The notes under the pieces are model-generated. The model had not been told where the DNA came from. It saw nothing but the letters and a program-made list of their open reading frames with translations, and searched no databases. Positions 31,374 to 39,154 of a DNA stretch of 41,111 nucleotides are shown piece by piece. How positions within the stretch are numbered: the stretch's first letter is position 1; each line of letters starts with the position of its first letter. The position numbers were made by a program, and so were the translations under genes. Source of the stretch: Bacillota bacterium (lineage in GTDB: Bacteria > Bacillota > Dethiobacteria > DTU022 > UBA8154); contig DUQX01000034.1 in NCBI GenBank assembly GCA_012837615.1, positions 1 to 41,111 of the forward strand, in the 5' to 3' direction.

Positions 31374-31420
31374 AGTAACTGCTTAGCTATGCGCAAGATT
31401 GTCAGGTTGTCAGATTGTCA
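31374..31420 (+). repeat. Truncated left end of the MITE-like element
   Basis: AGTAACTGCTTAGCTATGCG and the following 27 bases match copies A and B up to GATTGTCA. After that the sequence diverges and no right terminal repeat is found. Confidence 0.75.
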
Positions 31421-31565
31421 TCCAAGTAGAACAAAAGATATGTTCCGCGATGCCAGCGGCGAGCAGGTGCAGTCTGACCGCATAATAGGAGAGGTAAGCA
31501 AGGGGGGAGCGAGAAGAATGAGAAAGAGGTGCAGGTAGGTACAGGCAGTGCAGGTATTTAGTCGA

Positions 31566-31595
31566 TTGAAAAAGCGTTCTTTTCTGTGCTATAAT
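31566..31595 (+). promoter_or_regulatory. csrA promoter (extended -10)
   Basis: TTGAAA (31566-31571) and TATAAT (31590-31595) are 18 bp apart. TGTGC before the -10 gives an extended -10. The leader before csrA is about 45 bases. Confidence 0.78.
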
Positions 31596-31646
31596 GTTAT
31601 ATAGATTTCCACATTTTACTATTCAATTGGGGAAGGTGGCAGGCGA

Positions 31647-31943
31647 ATGCTGGTTCTTACGCGCCGGAAAGGACAGAGTATAATCATTGGTGAAGACATT
31701 GAGATCAGCGTGGAGGGCGTCACCGGCGATTCGGTGCGTATCGGCATCCGCGCTCCGAAGGAGATTACCGTCTACCGCCGGGAACTGTATGATGCCATCC
31801 GCGAAGAGAACATCTCCGCTGCTCGCACGGCCGGAGTTGCAGCGGTACAGAAAATTAAAAAGCTGGGAACTTCTTTACAAAAAAAGAAAATTGAAGAAGG
31901 CCCAAGCGTAAAAGAACAGGAAAAGCGTGGTTTAGTGGAATAA
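31647..31943 (+). CDS. csrA: Carbon storage regulator CsrA with long C-terminal tail
   Basis: CsrA is an RNA-binding dimer that represses translation, in Firmicutes mainly that of flagellin, and is held off by FliW. The 98-aa product has the full core: MLVLTRRKGQSIIIGEDIEI, VRIGIRAPKEITVYRRELYD and AIREENISAA. Residues L4, R6-R7 and the RAPKEITVYR segment are the RNA-binding surfaces. The tail after residue 62 (KIKKLGTSLQKKKIEEGPSV and onward) is longer than the typical 61-75 aa protein, lysine- and glutamate-rich. ATG follows GGAAGGTGG. Confidence 0.96.
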   Translation: MLVLTRRKGQSIIIGEDIEISVEGVTGDSVRIGIRAPKEITVYRRELYDAIREENISAARTAGVAAVQKIKKLGTSLQKKKIEEGPSVKEQEKRGLVE

Positions 31944-32407
31944 TCCTTGCCATCGGATCTTGCTTTTCTCCAGGAAAATTATTACGGTTACTACAACCCC
32001 CTTTTAACAATTGTAATCTACCTTGAAAAATAGCCTTATAAATCCTCGAAGATCATCCCCTATTTTATTATCTAAAACTTTTTTTGTGTAAATCCCCTTG
32101 CCAATACTTTTATCTTCACTTTACCGTCCATTTCTATTTTTCTGGACTTAGTCAGGATATGTTTCCCTGTATTAAGATGCCTCAAGGGAACGGTGCAGGT
32201 GTAGGAAACACGCTGCAGCAGCGCTGTCGATAGGGAGACATAAAGCCCCTCTTCTTGTAGTTTTTCCTTAATGCAGCAATATGCAGCAATTGTATAGCGG
32301 TTATTTTAAATTACCGCGTTATACATTATATTGGGGTTATGGGGGTTAAAAAATATATTACTCTATCCGATAAGATAAGTAAGCATATGAGGATAGAGGG
32401 TGAAACA
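31944..32407. other. csrA-fliD gap, no convincing gene
   Basis: The minus strand has an open frame of 77 codons (32305-32072) without any ATG, GTG or TTG near its beginning; it reads QEEGLYVSLSTALLQRV and ends ARGFTQKKF. It may be a remnant or chance. The A+T-rich stretch near 32300-32400 may hold the fliD promoter, but I cannot define it. Flagellin, which usually sits here, is absent. Confidence 0.4.
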
Positions 32408-34354
32408 ATGAGCATTTTACGTATAGGAGGGATCGCCTCCGGGTTTGATACAGAGCAGATAGTCCGCGACCTTATGAGAATCGAGCGTATGAAAGTAGAT
32501 AAGCTCTACCAGAACAGGCAGGTTATCGAATGGAAAAAGGAGCAGTTCCGCGAAGTAATCAACGGAGTGCGCTCCTTTAGGGATAAATATTTTGATGTTT
32601 TAAGGCCGGGTACGAACATGATGTCGGCGTCCACACTAAGGCAAGTAAGGGCTGTTTCGAGCGATGCGGATATCGTGAGCGTCGTTGCCGGTGCCGATGC
32701 CCGGGTGGGGAGCTCCACCTTCCAGGTGTTCCAGAGCGCATCAGCAGCTAACGCCGTGGGCCAGGGCGTTTCACAGATAAAAAGCTTCGTAACGGTAACA
32801 TCCCTTAATATAACGGAGGGAAAAAATACAATTCAGGTAACATTAAATGGAGTTACGGAGGACATTACCATTGACGCTGGAGATTATACCAGTTTGGAAA
32901 AGCTGATAGCGGAAATCCAGGGTGAACTGGATGCGGCTTTCGGAGAGGGAAGGGTCCTAGTCGAGGAGATCGCAGTTGGCGAGGGCGGCAGCGGGCTGAG
33001 GTTTACCCCGTACGCATCTGATTCGCTGGTCCTATCATCGGGAACCTATTACAAAGAGGGGCAAATTGACGGAGAAGATATTCTCGCTGTTTTGGGAATA
33101 ACCTCGGGGATGAGCAACTCCCGCCTGAATTTGAACGATACTATGGAAACCGTCTGTGAAAAACTCGGGGGCGGGCTGGCTTTTAATGAAGGGGATGGCA
33201 GCAGCTTTACCCTTACCATCAACGGTGCGGAAATATTTGTGAACAAAACCGACACCCTGAAGACAGTTATCGACAGAATTAATAACAGCGACGCCGGGGT
33301 GCGCGCTTCCTACAGCGCTTTTAGCGACTCTTTCTCCGTTACGGCGCTGGAAACCGGGGCGGGGTATCTCACCACGGATGACGGCGGGGGCTTCTTCTCT
33401 GCCCTGGGGATAGCGGTTGATGGGGAAACCGGCAATATTGGGGAATCCGGAAGGAACGCTGTTTTTGAAATCAACGGCGTCAGGGACACCCGGGGGAGCA
33501 ATACCTTTACCGTTGAGGGAATTACATATACCATAAACCGGGTGGTTGAGGAAGGGAGCCCTTCGGCGGTGGTTAACATCTCCACAGAGATCAATACTGA
33601 TGGTATCTACGAGGTGATCGAAAACTTTGTCAACGATTATAACTCTCTTATTGAAGAGATCAACGGCAAGCTGAACGAAGAACTTTTTCGGGATTTTCAC
33701 CCGCTGACCGACGAGCAGAAAGAGAGCATGAGCGAAAAAGAGGTTGAGCTCTGGGAGGAAAAGGCAAAAAGTGGAATGCTGCGCCGGGAGCCTGCCCTGG
33801 AAAATATGCTCCGCGAGATGCGGGGCGCCCTTTACGATATGGTCGGCGATTTTCACCTGACGGAGATTGGCATCCAGACGAGCAACAACTATCGCGACCA
33901 GGGTAAGCTTGTCCTGGTCGGCGGTGGCAGCGTACTTCGGGAAGCCATCGCCTCTGATCCCGATAAAGTGGCAGAGATCTTTACCAGGCGTTCCAGGATC
34001 AGTTACAGCGCCAATTTAACGGCAGAGGAGCGCGCACAGCGCTACGAAGAATCGGGGCTGGCCCATCGCCTGAGCGATATTTTAAACGAGAACATTCGCA
34101 CCACCAGGGACAGCAACGGGCGCAAGGGTATTCTCCTGGAGCGGGCGGGGATCGAGGGGGATATCACCCAGTACAACAACTATTATGATCGGCAGATTAA
34201 CGATGTCAATAAACGTATCGACCGCATGAACGAAATGCTCTTTCGCAAGGAGGAGCAGTACTACCGCCAGTTTGCCGCTATGGAAAAAGCCCTGCAGCAA
34301 CTTTATTCACAGGGCGATTGGCTGATGATGCAGTTGAGCCAGTTCCAGTCATAG
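32408..34354 (+). CDS. fliD: Flagellar filament capping protein FliD (hook-associated protein 2)
   Basis: FliD caps the filament and helps flagellin fold as it exits. The 648-aa product has the N-terminal MSILRIGGIASGFDTEQIVR and LMRIERMKVDKLYQNRQVIEW, a large beta-rich middle, and the C-terminal coiled-coil RQINDVNKRIDRMNEMLFRK then YYRQFAAMEKALQQLYSQ. ATG 32408 is chosen, since it gives the standard start and GAGGGTG precedes it by 7 bases; upstream in-frame codons are spurious. It is somewhat longer than many FliDs, in the variable middle. It is probably co-transcribed with the next gene. Confidence 0.96.
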   Translation: MSILRIGGIASGFDTEQIVRDLMRIERMKVDKLYQNRQVIEWKKEQFREVINGVRSFRDKYFDVLRPGTNMMSASTLRQVRAVSSDADIVSVVAGADARVGSSTFQVFQSASAANAVGQGVSQIKSFVTVTSLNITEGKNTIQVTLNGVTEDITIDAGDYTSLEKLIAEIQGELDAAFGEGRVLVEEIAVGEGGSGLRFTPYASDSLVLSSGTYYKEGQIDGEDILAVLGITSGMSNSRLNLNDTMETVCEKLGGGLAFNEGDGSSFTLTINGAEIFVNKTDTLKTVIDRINNSDAGVRASYSAFSDSFSVTALETGAGYLTTDDGGGFFSALGIAVDGETGNIGESGRNAVFEINGVRDTRGSNTFTVEGITYTINRVVEEGSPSAVVNISTEINTDGIYEVIENFVNDYNSLIEEINGKLNEELFRDFHPLTDEQKESMSEKEVELWEEKAKSGMLRREPALENMLREMRGALYDMVGDFHLTEIGIQTSNNYRDQGKLVLVGGGSVLREAIASDPDKVAEIFTRRSRISYSANLTAEERAQRYEESGLAHRLSDILNENIRTTRDSNGRKGILLERAGIEGDITQYNNYYDRQINDVNKRIDRMNEMLFRKEEQYYRQFAAMEKALQQLYSQGDWLMMQLSQFQS

Positions 34355-34379
34355 TGTTTGATTGAATGGGGCTGAAAAA

Positions 34380-34880
34380 ATGCTTGAAAAGGTCACAAGT
34401 CTAATTTGCCACTATGAGAGACAGGTTGCTATTTACCGGGAAATGCTTGACGTTGCCCGGGAACAGCAGCGGTTGTGCATAGAGGCTAACCTTGCCGAAG
34501 AGGAAAATTTGGAGAAGATAAACCTGTTACTCTCCAAACGCCAGAAGCAAATGGACCTTATTGAAGAAAACCAGTCCGAAGTCCTGGTGATCAAGGAAAG
34601 CCTGAAGATTTCGCTTGGCCTGGAAGAAATAAGCGGCGAAGTGCTGGCCGGATACATTTCCTTTAGTGAGATTGGCAAATTGTTGGAAGCGGAAAGGAAA
34701 ATTATAAACCTATTACAGCAAATATCTACTCTCGATAGCAAGACACAGAAACTCTTCCAGTCCGGGTTGGATCGGCTGAGGCGAAAAATAGAAAAAGTCC
34801 AGGCGAGCAAAAGAGCCAACAGGGCTTACAATCCTGCAGGGCAGCAACGAGAGGGGTTTTTCATCGACCGTAGCAAATAA
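34380..34880 (+). CDS. FliT/FlgN-like flagellar chaperone
   Basis: The 166-aa product is helical throughout, with coiled-coil from about residue 5 to 150: LICHYERQVAIYREMLDVA, LEKINLLLSKRQKQMDLIEE, LLEAERKIINLLQQISTLD, LFQSGLDRLRRKIEKVQ. The size, helical layout and position 25 bp after fliD fit a FliT- or FlgN-type chaperone, a role usual at this site; the exact family is not certain. The tail (NRAYNPAGQQREGFFIDRSK) is unstructured. ATG 34380 is preferred over an upstream TTG. FliS, normally next to fliD, is missing. Confidence 0.7.
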   Translation: MLEKVTSLICHYERQVAIYREMLDVAREQQRLCIEANLAEEENLEKINLLLSKRQKQMDLIEENQSEVLVIKESLKISLGLEEISGEVLAGYISFSEIGKLLEAERKIINLLQQISTLDSKTQKLFQSGLDRLRRKIEKVQASKRANRAYNPAGQQREGFFIDRSK

Positions 34881-34924
34881 TAAAATATCGAATAGAATAA
34901 CATTTTGATAGGGAGAACAACTAT

Positions 34925-34960
34925 ATCCTGTAGTAACAACTACGGGATTATTATTTTTTA
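34925..34960 (+). terminator. Intrinsic terminator of the fliD operon
   Basis: A 10-bp stem ATCCTGTAGT / ACTACGGGAT (one G-U pair, loop AACA) is followed by TATTATTTTTTAA. It marks the end of the flagellar block. Confidence 0.88.
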
Positions 34961-35308
34961 ATCGCTGTTATGTGCAAGGTTAGGAAAAAGCCGAATAAAA
35001 ATTTCAAGCTACATGAAGGGCTTAGAATGAATTAACTTTATTTAAAATAAAAGACAGAATATTTTGCAGATATAGCAGGGAAAACAAACCTTTCGGTAGA
35101 ATATATTTCTTTAGGTAAGCTTTTGGAAGGGCTTGAACAACTAGGATAAAATGGACCGGGACAAAAACATTTGCAATCTTCGTTAAATTAGAACAAGATC
35201 AAGTAGATAAACCTCCAAGTATGGTGATGCTATGATATTTAGCGAAAAAGGCTTATTCTTCGAGGCATTCTCACAACCCAAAATTAATATTAAGGGAGTG
35301 AAAATCCA
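34961..35308. other. Gene-free A+T-rich stretch
   Basis: I see no open frame with a ribosome site, no strong hairpin and no repeat copy here. It separates the motility block from the decaying accessory region. Confidence 0.5.
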
Positions 35309-35431
35309 ATGAGGCTCACTGCTATAGTAGGTAGTTATCGTAAAGATGGAGTCATCAATAGGGTTGTAGATGAGATTTTATCTTCTGCCAGGGAACAAGG
35401 GGCTCAACTAGAAACAAAGCCCGCCGGTTAG
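35309..35431 (+). pseudogene. N-terminal fragment of a flavodoxin-fold NAD(P)H-dependent FMN reductase
   Basis: The fragment has a good start (GGGAGTG then ATG 35309) and encodes 40 residues beginning MRLTAIVGSYRKDGVINRVV, then DEILSSAREQGAQLE. This is the first strand, the FMN phosphate loop (GSYRKDG) and helix of an iron-sulfur-flavoprotein/WrbA-like reductase. A TAG then ends it, where the family continues for about 150 more residues. No continuation is found before 35579, so the rest was deleted. A short open tail (MEMEMPIKKLVLLD type sequence near 35490-35531) may be unrelated debris. Confidence 0.75.
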
Positions 35432-35578
35432 GAAGAAAACTGGTTTCCTAGGGCTATCTGATTTTTTGATGAAGGAATAAAGCGGGATGGAAATGGAGAT
35501 GCCCATTAAAAAGCTGGTCTTATTGGACTAAAGCGAAACAATTCCTATAATTAACGGTTGATTGGAGGAAGAGGTGAC

Positions 35579-36322
35579 ATGAAGGTCGTTTATCATGAAG
35601 ATTTTAACGAAGTTTACGCTTCGGAGCCAGCCGCCTCTGCAGGAAGGATTCGGGCAGTAGAAGCTGCCCTTAAAGGTAAGGTGACTTTTGTTGAACCAAG
35701 AGCGGCTTCTAAAGACGATATTCTCCGCTTGCATACGCCGGAGCATGTCAAATACGTGGAACGAGAGGGCATATACGAGATTGCGGCATTGGCTGCCGGC
35801 GGTGCCATCAAAGCTGCCGAAATTGGTTTAAGCGAACCCTGTTTTGCCTTGATTCGCCCGCCCGGGCATCATGCTTCGGCAGACAGTTCCTGGGGATTTT
35901 GCTATTTCAACAACATGGCCATCGCGCTGGAGAAATTGAAACATCAGGGAAAAATAAAAAAAGCATTCATCCTGGATTTCGACCTGCACTTTGGTGATGG
36001 CAATGTCAATATTTTGGGCAATAAAGGATATGTTACAATTCTCAATCCCCCTGCTCAAAATCGCAACGAATACCTGAATATTGTAGAAAAAGCTCTGGCG
36101 GAAACCGATGCCGATATGATTGCCGCTTCAGCTGGATTCGATAATCATGAGGATGACTGGGGCGGCCTTTTAAAGACCAAAGACTATACTTTTATGGGCA
36201 GGCTGATGAGAGAAGCTGCTCAACGCAACAAGGGCGGCTGCTTCGGCATTCTGGAAGGCGGATATAATCACCGTGTTTTAGGAATGAATGTGCTGGCCTT
36301 TATTGAAGGCCTTAACGGATAA
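35579..36322 (+). CDS. Histone-deacetylase-family (acetylpolyamine amidohydrolase-like) zinc hydrolase
   Basis: Bacterial members remove acyl groups from polyamines, acetoin-related or other small amides using Zn2+. The 247-aa product has the conserved active-site pair in LIRPPGHHASADSSWGFCYF (His near 95-96), the metal ligands in FILDFDLHFGDGNV (two aspartates and a histidine near 133-142), DMIAASAGFDNHEDDWGG with the third ligand region near 175-192, and GILEGGYNHRVLG near 222. The start is ATG 35579 behind AGAGGTG. At 247 aa it is shorter than most HDACs, but all catalytic motifs are present. Substrate unknown. Confidence 0.92.
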   Translation: MKVVYHEDFNEVYASEPAASAGRIRAVEAALKGKVTFVEPRAASKDDILRLHTPEHVKYVEREGIYEIAALAAGGAIKAAEIGLSEPCFALIRPPGHHASADSSWGFCYFNNMAIALEKLKHQGKIKKAFILDFDLHFGDGNVNILGNKGYVTILNPPAQNRNEYLNIVEKALAETDADMIAASAGFDNHEDDWGGLLKTKDYTFMGRLMREAAQRNKGGCFGILEGGYNHRVLGMNVLAFIEGLNG

Positions 36323-36440
36323 TAATATGGAAGCACACAAAGGCGGCTGAGTCCGCCCCTAGACTTGCGAATTCATCAGTTGCTATGTGGGTGTAGTGTG
36401 ACGCTTACTTTAGAAAAAGCAAAAGAAAGTTTCAGGGCGG

Positions 36441-36785
36441 TTAGACCAAGAATAGCATGGCTTTATAAAAGAAACTGCCTCCGAAGAAAATCACTATACT
36501 GCCCAGCAGAGCGATGATAAGGCGACAGGGGTTTTCTTTAATGAATCGACGAGTTTTGCCCACGACCGTGGAAATAAACCCGTACCAGATAAAATCAGCT
36601 AGAATATGTCCTATATAGAAGACAATTATTCCTGAGGTCCCAAACGATTTGTAAGCCTGTAAGAGAAAGCCCAGCCCGATAATAGCCCACCATAAAAGAA
36701 AATAAGGGTTAGCGGCACTGATCATAAATTGACAAACGGTTCTTACATCGGATATAATTTTTTTGAACGTAAAAGCTTGTGGTCG
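36441..36785 (-). pseudogene. C-terminal half of a LysE-family exporter
   Basis: The 94 residues from the first ATG begin MISAANPYFLLWWAIIGLGF, the conserved mid-protein NPYF motif of LysE translocators, and continue with YIGHILADFIWYGFISTVVG and a last helix FFGGSFFYKAMLFLV. The frame is open upstream only to 36785, where a stop lies. LysE proteins are about 200 aa, so the N-terminal three helices are gone. The missing half is not found before the oppositely directed TrmO gene. This is probably a pseudogene. Confidence 0.8.
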
Positions 36786-36864
36786 CTATGAATTTATATG
36801 CATACCCCTTTCTTAGCGCTTTAATCAATATTTTAAAGAGATAAATAAAGAAGAGGTGAGTTGG

Positions 36865-37674
36865 ATGGAAGAGATTCGTATCAACCCTATAGGAGTAGTA
36901 AAAACTCCGGTGGATGATATTAGTTCCATGCCCGCGGTAGGCGAAAATGCGGTCATAGAGTTGAAAGAAGAGTATGTTCCCGCGCTGCAGCGCATCGAAG
37001 AAAATTCCCATATCTGGATTATTTGCTGGTTTAATAGGTCTGAACGGGATGTATTGCAAACGATGCCCCATATTATGGAGCCTGAGCCGGTCAAATTCGG
37101 GGTATTTGCTCTGCGTTGCAATAAAAGGCCCAATCCGGTAGCTATTACCCTGGTTTCCCTTGATAGAGTTGAGGGAAACCGGCTATATGTAACCGGCCTT
37201 GATGCCGTGGAGGGGACGCCGGTGCTGGATATCAAGCCATACTATGAGCAGGACAGTATTTTTTCACCTCTGACCCCGTACATAAAACCCAAAGACGAAC
37301 CTGTACGCCGCAGCCTAATGCATAAGCTGGCCTTGCGCCATCACGGTGAGGATTCGGCTGCCCTGGAAACAGGGCTGCGTATCTGCTTGACGGCGGAAAC
37401 ACACCTCGGGCACCTGCTTAACCCTGCTGTGACGGTATCGGTAACAGGTTCCCGGGAACTGGCCGACGTGATTCAGGGGATTACCAGGGCCAGGCTGGCC
37501 AATCCCCCTCGCTTTACCTTCTGCGAAGCAGACACGGATAAAGTAATTTTTACCAGAAATGAAAAAGTGCTAAAGTTCAGTGTAAAAAAAAGGTTTTCTC
37601 TGGAAGAGCTGCAGGGCTTACCTGATGAAGAGGTCTTTACAGTCACAGAAGAGCCAGGCGCTTCCCGTCTGTGA
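36865..37674 (+). CDS. TrmO/TsaA-family protein fused to an FmdE-like domain
   Basis: TrmO methylates N6-threonylcarbamoyladenosine at tRNA position 37 with SAM. Residues 1-145 of this 269-aa product are the beta-barrel TsaA domain: INPIGVVKTPVDD, SHIWIICWFNRSERD, KFGVFALRCNKRPNPVAITL and VEGTPVLDIKPYYEQ. Residues about 150-260 resemble the FmdE fold (LALRHHGEDSAALETGLRIC, ELADVIQGITRARLANPPRF, KVIFTRNEKVLKFSV), but the cysteines expected around the first and second of these motifs are replaced. ATG 36865 follows GAGGTG by 6 bases. The stop codon lies within the second copy of a 69-bp duplicated segment, so the 3' end may be altered. The second domain assignment is tentative. Confidence 0.78.
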   Translation: MEEIRINPIGVVKTPVDDISSMPAVGENAVIELKEEYVPALQRIEENSHIWIICWFNRSERDVLQTMPHIMEPEPVKFGVFALRCNKRPNPVAITLVSLDRVEGNRLYVTGLDAVEGTPVLDIKPYYEQDSIFSPLTPYIKPKDEPVRRSLMHKLALRHHGEDSAALETGLRICLTAETHLGHLLNPAVTVSVTGSRELADVIQGITRARLANPPRFTFCEADTDKVIFTRNEKVLKFSVKKRFSLEELQGLPDEEVFTVTEEPGASRL

Positions 37675-37736
37675 CGTTATTGGCAACAGGTTCCCGGGAA
37701 CCGGCCGCGTGATTCAGGGGATTACCAGGGCCAGGC
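37427..37736 (+). repeat. Direct repeat, about 69 bp, 242 bp apart, spanning the TrmO-fusion stop codon
   Basis: 37427-37495 (inside the gene) and 37669-37736 (at and past its stop) are near-identical. Both carry GGTTCCCGGGAAC, GGCC and GTGATTCAGGGGATTACC then AGGGCCAGGC, with a few substitutions and a one-base deletion in the second copy. It looks like the remains of a local duplication. Confidence 0.9.
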
Positions 37737-37784
37737 AGCAATGCTCCGTATCTAACATTTTTAGTTGCCCAGTCAATTAGGAAA

Positions 37785-38183
37785 TTATCCAAACTTAATT
37801 ACCCTTGGTTCTTCAGTAAAAGAGTAAATGGTAGCAGTTGCTTTGGTAAGATAAAAGACCTGGTTGTTGCCGTCGTCAGGGCCATAGCGGGACTTAAGGT
37901 TAGGGTAGGCATCTAGCATAGCTTGCCTGGGTTCCACTCTGTCGTCCTCAACAGCAACGGCTTCCACGCGAATCCACTTTCCGCTGTCCAGCATACCACA
38001 GATCTCAATTTTCGGATTAGCCATGATCTGTTTAGAGACATTTTTAACCTTACCGGTTTGGATATACAGCTTATTCTCAAAAATATTTACTGTGCCGAAA
38101 GGCCGGACCCTGGGCTGGTCGCCATCTACCGTAGCGATAAAATAGGTTTGGCATTTTTTTAATAAATCATGGACTTCTTGCAT
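37785..38183 (-). CDS. Pyridoxamine 5'-phosphate oxidase-like FMN-binding split-barrel protein
   Basis: The 132-aa product has the split-barrel pattern FIATVDGDQPRVRPFGTVNIFENKL (read in parts: YFIATVDGDQPRVRPFG near 18-34; KLYIQTGKVKNVSKQIMANP near 42-61; PKIEICGMLDSGKWIRVEA near 61-79), typical of small PPOX-family flavoproteins in anaerobes. These bind FMN or related cofactors; this one's substrate is unknown. ATG 38183 is preferred because GGAGGT is 7 bases before it; the in-frame ATG at 38198 overlaps that site. It has its own promoter with an overlapping inverted repeat. Confidence 0.9.
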   Translation of the reverse strand: MQEVHDLLKKCQTYFIATVDGDQPRVRPFGTVNIFENKLYIQTGKVKNVSKQIMANPKIEICGMLDSGKWIRVEAVAVEDDRVEPRQAMLDAYPNLKSRYGPDDGNNQVFYLTKATATIYSFTEEPRVIKFG

Positions 38184-38232
38184 TGTCAGTACCTCCATCT
38201 TTTGGGTTGAATCCCTTTTTATCTATTACATC

Positions 38233-38276
38233 ATAATATGCCCAAATATTCAAGGTATGCAAGGTGCCGTACCTTG
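38233..38276 (-). promoter_or_regulatory. PPOX gene promoter with overlapping inverted repeat
   Basis: On the minus strand TTGCAT (38262-38257) and TATTAT (38238-38233) are 18 bp apart. CAAGGTA (38251-38257) and TACCTTG (38270-38276) form an inverted repeat over the -35, which may be a regulator site. Confidence 0.45.
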
Positions 38277-38367
38277 ACATTATGACTTACGCCAGGCTAG
38301 CAACAAAATAAATATCTACATAAAGATAGTAAGAAATGGGGTATTATTAAGCTTGGAGGTAATTGAT

Positions 38368-38568
38368 ATGAAAAGCTATCCAGTAATTGTTAAACAGGAT
38401 GAGACCGGCTACGTTGTATCTTGTCCTGTTTTTAAAGGATGTTATTCTCAGGGGGATACAATAGATGAAGCTTTGAAAAATATAAAAGAGACAATAGAAT
38501 TGTGTATTGATGATGAAGAAAATCCAGTAGGCAGTATAATTGTTGGCAATGTGGTGTTAGAGAGATGA
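38368..38568 (+). CDS. HicB-family antitoxin-like protein
   Basis: HicB antitoxins neutralise the HicA mRNA-cleaving toxin. The 66-aa product is the short form with a degenerate RNase-H-like fold: YPVIVKQDETGYVVSCPVFK then GCYSQGDTIDEALKNIKETI then ELCIDDE. It lacks a C-terminal DNA-binding domain. The ATG follows GGAGGT by 7 bases. No intact hicA is adjacent, only a short remnant, so it may be an orphan. Confidence 0.88.
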   Translation: MKSYPVIVKQDETGYVVSCPVFKGCYSQGDTIDEALKNIKETIELCIDDEENPVGSIIVGNVVLER

Positions 38569-38576
38569 CCTCTTAA

Positions 38577-38636
38577 TTGCCCGCAGTTTCTGGTATGGAT
38601 AAAACAGTTGTTGTTGAAAGTTTACTGGGCGAATGA
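38577..38636 (+). pseudogene. Possible hicA remnant
   Basis: Nine bases after hicB an open stretch reads LPAVSGMDKTVVVESLLGE before TGA. LPxVSGK, then V--L, is how HicA toxins begin, but the conserved glycine, arginine and catalytic histidine that should follow are gone. This rests on a short resemblance and the expected position. Confidence 0.35.
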
Positions 38637-38657
38637 CGGAAACAGGAGGTAAGTGCC

Positions 38658-38807
38658 ATGGACAAGATTCCACTGTCCCGGCCGGTGCTCAAAGGGCGTA
38701 GCCGGTGGGTGCCAGATAACATACTGCCTATTGCCGAACAGATTTTGGCCCTGGCTATGGATCTCGGTGCCACAGTATTTAGAAAAGCATTGCACTCTTC
38801 TATATAG
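38658..38807 (+). CDS. Small hypothetical ORF with strong ribosome site, 49 aa
   Basis: AGGAGGT lies 7 bases before ATG 38658. The product begins MDKIPLSRPVLKGRSRWVPD, followed by NILPIAEQILALAMDLGAT and FRKALHSSI. I do not recognise a family. It may be the surviving start of a longer gene, cut off at TAG 38805; the downstream sequence gives no continuation. Confidence 0.4.
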   Translation: MDKIPLSRPVLKGRSRWVPDNILPIAEQILALAMDLGATVFRKALHSSI

Positions 38808-39154
38808 TCTTCAATTTCCCAATGCTCGCTATTTATACCAACGTTGCTGCCGTCTACTATCAAGATTCATAGGGGTCATATAGTAAGTTCATCAGGATAA
38901 AGCTTATTACACAGTCACAGACGAAGACTATCAATGGGAGAAGCTGTAACAGGGAACCAAATAATGGTTCCTTTCGTCTTTAATTAAGAGTGGTTTGAAT
39001 CCTTAAACCAAAGCTGCTAAGAATCCTCATTATTGCATTATATTGCATTATTGCTCATAGTGATCTTTGCGCCTGTAACCCAGGCACGCTATCACTCAAC
39101 AGTATTCGCCGCCAAAATAGTAGTCAGTATCCAGAGGTTGTCGAAGAATTTAAA
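38808..39154. other. Degenerate stretch without a recognisable gene
   Basis: Short frames occur on both strands but none has a start with a ribosome site. From about 39080 the frame leading into the next feature is open (QNSSQYPEVVEEFKVG), suggesting that the coding remnant at 39155 begins earlier. Confidence 0.4.

Noticed and set aside
38573-38863. 96-codon minus-strand frame
   Set aside because: It overlaps the plus-strand ORF with a good ribosome site, has no ribosome site itself and shows no family pattern.
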